In this document: positions 21,601-31,237 of the stretch, one piece after another | Layout: each line of letters starts with the position of its first letter | Position numbering within the stretch: position 1 is the first letter of the stretch | NCBI GenBank assembly: GCA_003024175.1 | Contig: MDYQ01000214.1 | Location: forward strand, 1 to 47,034 | DNA from: Planoprotostelium fungivorum | Lineage: Eukaryota > Evosea > Variosea > Cavosteliida > Cavosteliaceae | Length of the DNA: 47,034 nucleotides | Direction of reading: 5' to 3' | The notes under the pieces: generated by a model | What the model saw: only the letters and a program-made list of their open reading frames with translations | Told to the model about the DNA's origin: nothing | Databases searched by the model: none | Translations under genes and position numbers: made by a program

Positions 21601-24256
21601 AGATAGACGACGTGGACTCACTTGGCGGTAGTATTCGGGCAGTAATAGCCCTGCTCGCATTGGACTTGGAGGTTGGCACCACCACAACCCAACTGAGGTG
21701 AAATCAAGTTCCTCTCGTACGGTTCACAGATGACCACGGTGTTATTGTTGTTGCTCTCCTCTCTCTTCACCTTCTTCTCTTCTGGGTACTTTGCCTCGGC
21801 CGTCGGACAGTACGCTCCTGAAGAGAGAGTTCACACGACAGACGATGAAATAAAATAAAAGGGTCTCACCCTCCATGCATTTGAGAGTGCAGACCCAGCT
21901 CTCGGGGCAAGCGTAACCGGGGCAACACTTTCTGACAGTCTTGGTGCTGTTGGAAGTGGACCAGAAGTTGGTGGAAGCCTCGTTCGTCTGTACAAAATGA
22001 GTCTCTCCTCTCTTTTCAATTTCTTCTGTGAGATGGATTTCAACTCACTTCAAAGAAACCACCCAAACAGGCACTCGATTTGTAGATGCTCGTAGGGTGG
22101 CAGTTTTCAGAGTCGAAGACTTTCTCCTTGATGTCGTTCGGACACAGATAAGGCTGCAGTTCCGCATCACTGCACTGATCGATACCTGTATCTCATCAGC
22201 TGTCCTTCTACAACGCACGTCTCCCACTTGGAACATCAGGACAAGATTGAGCGACGGTGGGAATGAGAGCGGGATCGACGTAAGAGTGGTACACGGTCGC
22301 CTGGTGAAATGTCATCATCTGACATCACCATGGTAACCCACGTTGAGCTTCTCGCAGCGATCGTGAAGGAAAGACCAGGAACAAGATCTGTTCTTTCCTC
22401 CGATATCAGAGCATTCTTGACAGTCGGCTGCTCCGATACAGAAGTCGAAGCAGGGCGTGGTCACGTGACCGGGCAGGTTGACGGCCTCACATTTACCCGA
22501 ATTTCCGTTCCAACCGCAGGTGGGTATTGCGTTGCAGAGATCACAGCTGTCTGATACATCCGGGGTACTTCCACATTTGTCATCTGTGTGCAGGTGAGTC
22601 ATCAGCAGATGATGGTGAAGCGTGATGTGCATGATGATGGTGAAGCGTGATGCGCATGATGATGGTGAACGATTTCGGTACCTCCGGCGATGTAAGGGCA
22701 CTGAGCGATATCGGTGATCATGTCGGGTAGATTCGATCTGTACTCCACGGCTGTGTTGTTCTTCAACAAGAATCCACACTTGACCTCTTGGGATGACAGG
22801 GCCAAGGTACAGTGTCTTCCAGCCAACGCCGTACACCTGTCGCCTGTCTCACATCAGGAGAAGAACGAGAGAGACCATGACTCTTAAAAGAGGGAGATGA
22901 TGATCAGTCGTGGATGGAGATGATGAGACGTAGAGAGGGGTGAGTCACCGTCAACAGACCAAGGACAGACGAGGGAATTCTTCTTCCAGAATGAGTAGGA
23001 GGGGTTAGAAGGGGAGATGCATGTGTCTCCGCTCCACCGGCAGTTGTATCTCTGTAGTCCATCTTGACATGCGCTGCAACTCTTGGCTCGACGACATAAT
23101 TCTATTCTACATCAGAGAGGGGGATATCACAGTGGATGACATCAAGATGATGAAGATGATGATGTCAGGATGGTGATGTCGATGAGAAAGAAGAGGATGA
23201 CCTTCGTCTGCAGAAGGACACTGACGAGAAACGTGAGGCAAATTTTGTGCGTCCTTGATCGACACGCAAGTGAAGTTGTCCATGTCGTACATGCAACTGT
23301 CGATGCACTGAGAACAGCTGCTGTAATACGAACAGAATTCGGCTGTCTTCATTTAGAAGAGACGATCGACCGAGACTCACTCTCTGGAGGGCAATAGAAG
23401 GGATCCGTGTTGACGGGGATTCTGGCCCAGTTGGCATCGACGCACATGCCATCACCGATTGACCATCCACAACCCTGGTTCAAGGCACTCTGTGCCATGC
23501 AGTCGGAACATTTTCGGACAATGTCATATTTACCACGGATGCAACGATCATCTGTGACAAATTCATTCCATGTTGGATGAGATGTGGAAATGAGAGTACA
23601 CACTGGTGGTGTTGTAGTCGCATTGGTAGTACGAGTAAAAGCTGTCTGAAGAAGAGACAGATTTAGACGCGCACGTCTGGTTGTGGGAGAAATATTGGCA
23701 GTCGGTCAACTCCTTGAGGCAGGTGTAGCAGTCGTTCGTCTTGCTGCAGCTGTCGACTGGGGTGGATGAGGGGTGAAGAGTGGGATGGAACCCTCACATT
23801 GTTTGTCATAAGGACACTGATCGATGGTTTCATTCTTGATGGTAGAACCTCCAGCATTCACGCCCCTGGTACCAGTGCAGCGAGTGTCTTCGATGTGATA
23901 GGAACATCCGGAAGCGGCACAGGCCTTACAGTTCCCCTCGTTCCGCTTGCATGGATCTACATCGGATCAGAAGATGGTTCCAAATTGTCGGTTCTAACGT
24001 ACCCTTGTTGTAGTCATATTCAGGACAATACTTGACCATGGGCTGTCCAGAATCCAGATTCATACATGTTCCCTTCAAGAAGTCAGGAGTGCATGAGGTC
24101 AACACTCACCGTGTAGCTGTTCCAGCCACATTCGGGATGATTGAAACATTCGAGACAACCTCCATACACAGAGGCACATTCGATGTCTCCCCTGACTATC
24201 GGGTAAGAGAGAGCCAAGAAGAACAGGAAGGAGAGAGATCCAAGGAGTCCTCTCAT
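18628..24256 (-). CDS. ABCG (WHITE-type) half-transporter with large secreted Cys-rich N-terminus
   Basis: Starts at Met 24256 with a clean signal peptide (MRGLLGSLSFLFFLALSY). About eight to nine Cys-rich, PSI-like repeats follow (for example CLECFNHPECGW, CKACAASGCSYH, CSQCIDSCMYD), then QCEQGYYCPNTTAK and CPHDYFCRTGS, a pattern seen in the N-termini of plant ABCG24/ABCG28. One membrane segment near 21200-21240 precedes the nucleotide-binding domain: Walker A GPSGSGKTT (about 20850), Q-loop GFVPQEDVMHRELTV, signature VSGGQRKRVNIG (about 20310), Walker B VLFLDEPTSGLD (about 20250), and IAVIHQPRYDIFEQ. The transmembrane domain includes VVFWRESATGLSGTAYFFGK and CGFSPTLTSLKD and ends at TAA 18628, only 27 bp from the convergent kinase stop. 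Substrate unknown (lipid or sterol-like is typical of the family). Several introns carry TGATG-type simple repeats. Confidence 0.88.
19838..19935. repeat. (TGTGATG)n simple repeat in an ABCG intron
   Basis: Reiterated GTGATGTGATG and GTTGTGTG units between coding exons of the ABCG gene. Confidence 0.9.
20505..20590. repeat. (TGATGTGGATG)n simple repeat in an ABCG intron
   Basis: Variable reiteration of GATGTGATGTG units in an intron of the ABCG nucleotide-binding-domain region. Confidence 0.85.
20708..20772. repeat. (CATCACACAT)n simple repeat in an ABCG intron
   Basis: Tandem copies of CATCATCACA within the intron between the Walker A exon and the Q-loop exon. Confidence 0.9.
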
Positions 24257-24393
24257 GCTGTTCTGCCCTATTGGTTCTCTTGTCGAAGCGAAAATGACAG
24301 GGTGAAGGGGTTTGCGAAAAAATGAGGTCGTGACATAGTCGCACCACAACGCGAAGATGGATCCGGAGTGATCACGCTTTATTTGATCACATC

Positions 24394-25212
24394 ATGAGCA
24401 ATGATATAAGGGATCTCATCAGAGATTTTCAAAACAACAAAGAATCAATACTGCAACGTATACAACCTACAGAGGAAGATAATGGAAGGCAGTTTCTTCT
24501 GGTCTTCGATCTGGATTTGACTCTGTGGCACTGCAATTCTGCCACTTGGGTGGAGATGTTGCTGATGCCAGTCCGGTATGATGAAAAGTGATGAGCATCA
24601 CATCGTTCGAGGTCTGACTCTGAATGTAGGAGGGGTATGGTCGTAGATAAGAAGGGTACCGCTGCAGAATACTTTCCAGACGTTCCACAGATCGTGGACA
24701 TTCTAACCATGAATGATTGTCGGTGGCAGCTGGGTCTGGCTTCGAGAACACCCACACCACACAAAGCAAACGCAGTGAGTCTACGTTTTCAGTCTACGTA
24801 GTCCATCATTCATCCTGCACCGCTGACACAACAACAGGTGCTGCAGATGTCTGGATACTTTGATAAGTTTCCACACAAACAGATCTACCCAGGGTCGAAG
24901 GTAACAAAAGAGTCTTGTGATCACTGATTGAACAATGTAGTTGGCACACTTCAAAGAACTGAGAGAGAAGACTGGGATACCCTTCGAGAATATGATTTTC
25001 TTCGATGATGAAGGAAGGAACATCAGAGAAGTGGGGACTCTGGGTGTCACGGCTGTATATGTTGAAGATGGTGAGGTTTTACACTGCGATGGTTCGTCTA
25101 AAGAAGAGAAGGTGTGAATTGGGAGATATTTCTGAAGGGAATAGACATGTTTCGTGCTCATCGAAAGAAGGAGAGGAACACTGAACATGAGATGACACAA
25201 GGAACACTATAG
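24394..25212 (+). CDS. Magnesium-dependent phosphatase-1 (HAD superfamily)
   Basis: Small HAD phosphatase of the MDP-1 family, a cytosolic enzyme proposed to act on glycated or phosphotyrosine substrates. HAD motif I is VFDLDLTLW with the DxDxT nucleophile; motif II is GLASRTPTPHKANA; motif III with the acidic pair is ENMIFFDDEGRNIREV, followed by GVTAVYVEDG. Exons join in frame across short introns at about 24573-24628, 24775-24836 and 24901-24940. The last intron (41 nt, from GTGAGGTTTT) joins VEDG to VNWEIFLKGIDMF and ends at TAG 25212; reading through it instead would give an early stop near 25116. The length, about 195 residues, matches the family. It is divergent from the ABCG gene with about 140 bp between starts. 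Confidence 0.9.
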
Positions 25213-25498
25213 GAGGCACAGATCAATCGAATCATCGTGATGTGATAAATCCTCCAATTAGTATTGTTTCCAACCCCAAGCGCCAGCGAACTCAGAAGAA
25301 GTATATACATGGTCGCACAACGGTAGGATCGATCATTTCGAGGGCCTATAATCTGTGATTTCTATTGAATCGCTGTCTCGTGTCTTTCTCTTTGCTTTTG
25401 AATGGTGATTGAAGAAAGAGATGGGATCTAATCAGATCAAAACTACAAAGCGGAGATCATCCATCTGACATCACAGGCAAGACCGAGTTGAGCCAACG

Positions 25499-27710
25499 AT
25501 GGACGGGAATTTATTGAAGAGGCCTCAACCTGCTTCGAGCAGTGAGAGTGCAGAAGATAGGGCAATCAAGAAAGCCAAATTACTCGAACAGCTCGCTGCG
25601 CTTGAAAAGAAGCAGCAGCAAGGACAACCAACCAGTACACACATAAATCAAGCCGCTCAATCCATTACACAGCGGATCCAATCTGCCACACAATCACCGC
25701 CGGCGATTCCTCCTCCCCCTCCAACGAATCAACAGAGACCTAACGTGCAGACGACAGTAACAACGAATGCTTCGAAACCAATCGAGACGAAATCGATGAC
25801 GAGTGAGATGCACACATCCATCAGATCAGTGATGAAGAATTAGAGAGCACACCCATCGTATTACCCTCAGACACGGAACAATTCCTCGCTTCGATGGGAC
25901 TCATTCCTCCCGCACCTCCGAAGGGTTCAGATGGCCAGGGTAGTCGAGACATCCCTCTCTTCTTCGATCCTCACGCAGGCATGAAGAAGGTCACAGCGTC
26001 ACCCATCTCAACTTCCACCGTCACCCATCCATCCTCTAATGCAGCTCCCATCCGAGCTCATCCTGCACCTGTCCAGATCCAGCCAGAGAAAAGAGTCCTC
26101 TCTGAGTCGAACAAGCCAGAACCAACTGGGACATCCATCCCACCCCCACCGGTCATCAATAAGCCAGCACCCACCACGACAAACTTGACGACGCCACCGT
26201 CTGTCACAACCAGCATGACACCCCCCGTGACCACATCGAATCCCATCATGATGACAACTGCTAAGCCACCTCCACCTCCCACCCCCAGCGTAACGTCTAA
26301 TCCAAGTGCGACGTCACCCGTGGATGCCCCTGTCGCACATTCAGCCTCCAAGGTGAATCTGACGAGCAAGACAGTCCCATCCACTCTCTCCAAGGGACAG
26401 TTCACCGACGAGTTCATCAATATCCCCTCCACCTCTCACTCCAACAACACGTACACCAGACCTGATCCTATGGGAGCTATCAAGGATGCGGCATTGAGAG
26501 CTGCAGAGGAATTCAATCTCAGGAGAAGAGAGGAAGAGTTACAGAGGGTAAGAGAAGAGAAGGCAAGAGAAGATAAGATAAGAGAGGAGAAGGCGAGAGA
26601 AGATAAGATAAGAGAGGAGAAGGCGAGAGAAGAGAAGATAAGAGAGGAGAAAGCAAGAGAAGAGAAAGCAAGAGAAGAGAAGGCAAGAGAAGATAAGATA
26701 AGAGAGGAGAGAGCAAGAGAGGAAAAGGCGAGAGAAGATAAGATAAGAGAGGACAAAGCGAGAGAGGAGAAGGCAAGAGAAGATAAGATAAGAGAGGACA
26801 AAGCAAGAGAAGAGAAGATAAGAGAGGACAAAGCAAGAGGAGAGAGAGAAGAGAGAATAAGAGAGGAGAAAGCAAGAGGAGAGAGAGAAGAGAAGGAAAG
26901 AGAGAGGAGGGAGGGAGCAGATGAGAATCGGAACGGAACAGGTAACCCCCCAACACCCCATCAATCCAACTTTAAGAAATGGACTACCACCGTATCATCC
27001 ACTCCTCCACTCGCATACGAGACAAAGGTGAGAAGAGAGAAGAAGAGAGGAGACTGAGAGATGAATAGGGAAACCGACAGACGTCGATATTGGAAGAGCT
27101 GAGAGAGAAGACACAGACGGGGGAGAGGGAGATGAAGAGATTGGAAGAGATCTACTTGAAGAGAGAGGAGGAGATCATCAAGCTCAGACACGAGACCCTC
27201 AGGATCTCTCTCGTGGAGAAACAGAACGAGACTAAGGTGAGGCATACGTGAGAGGTCATCCAGAGGAGAACATACAACATAGAACATAGAAGATAACATA
27301 GAAGAGAGAATAGATAGAAGATAACATAGAAGAGAGAATAGAAAGAAGATATGAAATAGAAGAGAGAATAGAAAGAAGAGATCATGTAGAAGAGAGAATA
27401 GAAAGAAGAGATCATGTAGAAGAGAGGATACGAATAGAAGAGGGAACATATAGAAGAGAGATGAGAGAGGGAAGATGAGAGAGACTGAAGAGAGAAGGTG
27501 GCGATATTGAGAGAGCAGAGGAGAGTGATCGAGCAAGAGATGCAAGAGGCGAAGAGGGAAGAAGAGAGTGCAGAGGAGGAGGCGAGAAAGTTGGAGGAGG
27601 AGAAGAAGGCCATCGAGAAGAAGCTGCACACGGAGATGGAGGAGTACCAGCGAGAAGGTCTGAGAATCGACCAGCTGGAGTATGAGCTTGAGGTTGTGGA
27701 TATCTCATGA
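25499..27710 (+). CDS. Proline-rich, highly charged coiled-coil protein
   Basis: Not assigned to a family. The first exon has a basic segment AIKKAKLLEQLAALEKKQQ and a run of prolines. An intron of about 68 nt (GTAACAACG..CATCAG) joins it to ISDEELESTPIVLPSDTEQF and then MGLIPPAPPKGS. A Pro/Thr/Ser-rich stretch leads into a long Glu/Arg/Lys coiled coil made of ten-residue units such as REEKAREDKI (26559-26860), then ILEELREKTQTGEREMKRLE, ETKVAILREQRRVIEQEM and an acidic end ELEVVDIS at TGA 27710. The penultimate intron (about 27238-27497) is a purine-rich tandem repeat. A structural or cytoskeletal role is a guess from composition only. Long antisense frames here are shadows of the repeat. 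Confidence 0.75.
26559..26860 (+). repeat. Coding minisatellite, 30-bp unit (REEKAREDKI)
   Basis: Imperfect tandem copies of a 30-nt unit (AGAGAGGAGAAGGCGAGAGA followed by AGATAAGATA) encoding a ten-residue charged helix repeat. Variation between EEK, EDK and EEKI units is mainly by single substitutions, and frame is kept throughout. Confidence 0.9.
27260..27480 (+). repeat. Purine-rich tandem repeat in an intron
   Basis: Reiterated AGAAGAGAGAATAGAAAGA and AGATAACATAG units lying entirely between a GTGAGG donor (about 27238) and the AGAGAGAAG acceptor before VAILREQRR. Confidence 0.85.
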
Positions 27711-27743
27711 CAATAAATGTATGAGTCGACGGTTGCATCTTCT

Positions 27744-28163
27744 TTATTCCTTCTTTCCGAGGGATTTCGGGGTCCAATCTCTCTGCATGATGTGAGTCGA
27801 AGAGGACGATTGAAAATGTGAAACTGAAATCACCCGCTCGATGCCCTCGGGAGGCTGAGAACCAAAGAAATACAGATAAAGACCGAATAGAATACAAACG
27901 GGAAGGATGGGCAGGACTGGGTAAGAATCTTGTGAACGAACGGGAGGAGTGCCCTTGATCTCATTTCCTTCAATGTAATATGCTGTGCTCAGATCAAGAT
28001 GTTTGTGCTCGTGTCCGTGGTCGTGTCCGTGAGTATCATGGCCGTGAGAGGTACCTCCACCATTTCGACGGGGTTGGATGTTGCGCACGTTCAGGTGATT
28101 GCGGGTGACACTTCCCTGAGTCCTAATAAAGAGGCCACGGGCACTGGTGGAGAGGCGCTGCAT
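27744..28163 (-). CDS. Small His-rich membrane protein, probably mitochondrial
   Basis: Not recognised as a named family. ATG at 28163 opens an Arg/Ser-rich, acid-free N-terminus (MQRLSTSARGLFIRTQGSV) typical of mitochondrial targeting. A His/Gly/Asp run follows (SHGHDTHGHDHGHEHKH), then one membrane segment (LPILPVCILFGLYLYFF) and a short basic tail. The size and layout recall accessory subunits of respiratory complexes. The last part contains a 51-nt segment with GTGATT..CATGCAG borders and no stop. Spliced, the end reads PPEGIERRDWTPKSLGKKE; unspliced, it gains 17 Ser/His-rich residues. Splicing is more likely. Stop TAA 27744 is 33 bp from the convergent coiled-coil gene. Confidence 0.7.
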   Translation of the reverse strand: MQRLSTSARGLFIRTQGSVTRNHLNVRNIQPRRNGGGTSHGHDTHGHDHGHEHKHLDLSTAYYIEGNEIKGTPPVRSQDSYPVLPILPVCILFGLYLYFFGSQPPEGIERVISVSHFQSSSSTHIMQRDWTPKSLGKKE

Positions 28164-28292
28164 GATCTTAGATCTGATGTCTCGATATTCTTCAAAAATC
28201 TCGTTGTATATTGGAGACTTTTAAATAGGGTAGATAAATCCAATTTCTCTCTTGATCCACAAAAGAAGAGGAGAACAGGGTCTACACATTCT

Positions 28293-29512
28293 TTAATTGA
28301 AACTGGCGCCTGCATCTAACAGAAGGTTCGTGGCCAGCTGCAGGTCATTGTTCGCTCTTCTCAGTGCAACGTTCGCCTGACCATCATCAACGCAAGTCCA
28401 CATCGATTGAGAGACACACCTGCTCCTGAGAGAAACCCAAAGCCATGAGAAAAGCGATGTTCTGATCAGAAGGGGCCACCGGTTGAACGTGTTCGTTCCA
28501 CTCTGTCTCATGGATGATGCCCTCCGTCGCTGGTGCCTGTTGTGCGTTGAGCCTCTGAGCTCTCCTCCCTTCAGATCCTTCTTGGGCGACACTCGCATCT
28601 ATCTCCGTCAGCTCATGATGATGCACGATGCGATGATGATCTCACTCGTTGAGAATGCTACGGGGTGTCTCTGAGGGGCCTTGGTGGTCTCTATGATGGG
28701 AAGAATGTATTGAGAACAGAATTGAATGAATGAGTTGGGAAAAGTGAATTGGTCCAATTTGAGGGTGGGAGAGCGGTAGAGGGAGGCACTGACGATGCCT
28801 AAGAAGCCGCTGATGAGTGATCCCGGGTAGTTGGCCAGCATCAACTGCACGCATTAATACGAGATGATGTCTGCATCAACAAAAGAGAACGAGTGAGGTG
28901 AAGGTGTGTGACTCAGAGGAAGTGACGAAGGAGTATGAGTTGAATGGATGAATCACCTGAGCTGCCACCAGATAGACGAACAACTTGTCGCTTGCGGGGA
29001 TACCACACAATTTGAATTTGTAGGTGGGAGGGATCTCTGATATATACAATGACATGCAGGCGAAGATGAATGGGTACGGTCCCGAGGGAAGAGAGACAGA
29101 TTTGGCGATCACATACAGGGCTAATTGCAGAGAAGAGTAGATACCTGTCGATGCCAGTATGAACATCTGGACGTAATCAGAATCGAACATTCAAGAGGCG
29201 ACTCACGCCAAATTTCCTCGTGCCCATGTGTCTCTCGAACATTCTGAATGTGTAAATGAGAATGAAACCGAACAGCAGCTCTCCAGCTCCTGTGAATGGA
29301 ATATGATGTGAGAAGAGTCTAAGGAAACCTGAAGCTTCTGAAGGTAATCTGGGAAAATCGAGGTTGTGTTTGAATTTCATGATGGAGGCCAGGACTGATA
29401 CGGATCCTGTGAGGAGGAGAACGCATTTACTGAGAGGTGCATGATCTGATAGAGTCAAGGATGGTTCGCAGAATTGTGACTCACGAAACCCTGACGGTCC
29501 TGAGTTGAGCAT
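28293..29512 (-). CDS. UBAC2-like rhomboid-fold/UBA protein
   Basis: ER membrane protein of the UBAC2 type: derlin/rhomboid-like transmembrane domain plus C-terminal ubiquitin-associated domain, linked in animals to ER-associated degradation and lipid-droplet regulation. Start ATG 29512 gives MLNSGPSGF, then (after a 39-nt intron) HHAPLSKCVLLLTGSVSVL, which lines up with the UBAC2 N-terminus. GELLFGFILIYTFRMFERHM and GTRKFG correspond to the conserved RIFERRYGSRKF segment. The UBA domain is NIAFLMALGFSQEQ, then across one intron ANVALRRANNDLQLATNLLL, ending at TAA 28293. An upstream in-frame Met at 29632 is possible but the match to family length favours 29512. Confidence 0.9.
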
Positions 29513-29683
29513 GATGTTCGTGATGGTGAGGAAATTGTCGAATTGTACAAAAGGTGCACGTTGTAATATTCCATTGCCCGACCAGCGAAAATTATCAACG
29601 TCTTCTCGCATAAGTCTACTCTTCTCAAACATTCAACTCTTTAAAATCTATTGATACTCGTCCTTCTTTTGTTGCTCATTGTT

Positions 29684-31166
29684 CTACGTGGGAATGGCAC
29701 CAATGGGTAAGATCATGATCTGCTCGTCTTCTCTTGGGTCAGGAGAGAAGTGACATACAAAGAGACTCGGCAGGCCAAACACATCTCTCTTGATCGACAC
29801 CACTGCATTTCCTTCCGTATACTTCTCTTCCTCGTTGGATGTCACTTTTGATTCTCCCGCATGAAATTCACCGTGGAATGCAAGGACCGAATGCCTAGTC
29901 GTTGATGGAAGGTGTTCAATCTTGAATCGACAAAGGCGTAAGGTAAACTCTTCGCCAAGAACTCTACAGATTCGAGGGAGAACATCTTTCATCGTCAGCG
30001 ATGATGGTGATGAGATGGATGGAAGAAGGACAGAATACCTGCATGATGCAGAGGAAATCAGGGTGAGGGAGAGGGAGGTCCCATTGACACAGTTTACGAA
30101 AGGGAGCGTTCAAGTGATGGATCTTCATGCTCCTCTCCCAGATGATGGTCGGGACATCGATGAGATCCGATGCGTCCGAATAAGTCTGCCATCATCACTC
30201 TTCCCATGTCTCTTTTGTAATATATAAAGCTCCTTCACCTTCAGATTCGACCAGAAGTCATCGATGAGCTGCTTCTTCTGTTGTATCGTCACGAACCTAC
30301 GCAGTCCCTCCACTCTGGTGGTCAGTTTCTCCCATATGCTGGCTCTCTCAGGGTCAGACATGTGTTTCAGTCCTCTGATGTGATGTCAGTCTGTGGATCT
30401 GCACGATGGGCGGCTCACTTGGCTACGAAGATAGATTTCATCTGTAATTTCTCCTCTTCACTACGGATGTAGAAGGATGGAGGATTGCTCGAGTTACCGC
30501 TGGGATCATCATGTGTGGGAGATGATTCTCCACCGGATGTTGCTGATGGAGGTGAAGAATGAATTGCAGGGGATATCGAATGGAAAGCCGTCAACCATTC
30601 GAAATCTACCTCTTTCAAGGTCATCCCATACTCACACCGCGTGATGTACAAGAGACAAGTGACTCACCCACGTTACCACTCGATGATGATGGAGGAGCTT
30701 CGGCGAAAGGGGGAGGGCTGTGCTGTATAATCTGAGATTGTGATGGGGTATGAAGTGGTGGAGGCGTGAAAGGAAAGAACGTCGTGGGCGTCAGTGGATT
30801 GATTGAGTATGTTTGAAGCTGCATGGGTGATGGCATAGGGACCATTTCAGGTATTGGTGGTGTGTGATTGTTTGGTATCGTTGGTGATTGTTCCTGCACT
30901 CTCTGCCGCTTCTCGTCTTCTTTTCTCGGTCCTCTCTTCTTCCGCACCGCATCTACACATTCTATTCCTCTGATCTCACATCTACGGCAAGGCCGCGCTG
31001 CTATCCTTCAATATGACATACAGGCTGAGAATACCTCACTGTCTTCACAACAAACATGTGATTTTCTGCAAGCACTACATGCAGAATTGACCCTCTTGAT
31101 ATTATTCTGCTGTGATTGTGTCCCAAAGGGAGCCGCTGCCTCAGCCAAATTATAGATGGATGCCAT
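29684..31166 (-). CDS. Fungal-type Zn(II)2Cys6 transcription factor
   Basis: Start ATG 31166 gives MASIYNLAEAAAPFG. The binuclear zinc cluster spans one 39-nt intron: ACSACRKSHVCC, then RPCRRCEIRGIECVDA, matching CX2CX6CX6CX2CX6C, followed by a basic RKKRGPRK. The style (RKSHxxC, RPCxRC) is that of the ERT1/RDS2/AcuK group of fungal regulators of gluconeogenesis. A Pro/Ser/Thr-rich region (30680-30880) could be an activation segment. C-terminal exons include WEKLTTRVEGLRRFVTIQQK and RVLGEEFTLRLCRFKIEHL and end at TAG 29684; I cannot assign a domain there, and a PAS domain, present in ERT1-type proteins, was not clearly seen. It is divergent from the oxidoreductase at 31238 with only 71 bp between start codons. 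Confidence 0.82.
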
Positions 31167-31237
31167 CGTCTGGTAATGGATCCCTGTCGGACCTCCGAAT
31201 CATCGGTAAAACAAACCCCGACGTCAGCTACTCTACG
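31167..31237. promoter_or_regulatory. Putative shared divergent promoter
   Basis: Only 71 bp separate the start codons of the Zn2Cys6 regulator (-) and the oxidoreductase (+), so the 5' regulatory sequences must overlap each other or the neighbouring coding regions. The segment contains several CGG and CCG triplets (for example CGGACCTCCGAATCATCGG at about 31188), the half-site type bound by Zn2Cys6 proteins. Function is inferred. Confidence 0.35.

Noticed and set aside
26436-27631. Several long - strand frames rich in Ser/Leu
   Set aside because: Antisense of the purine-rich coiled-coil exon and intron repeats; stops are simply absent from such sequence.
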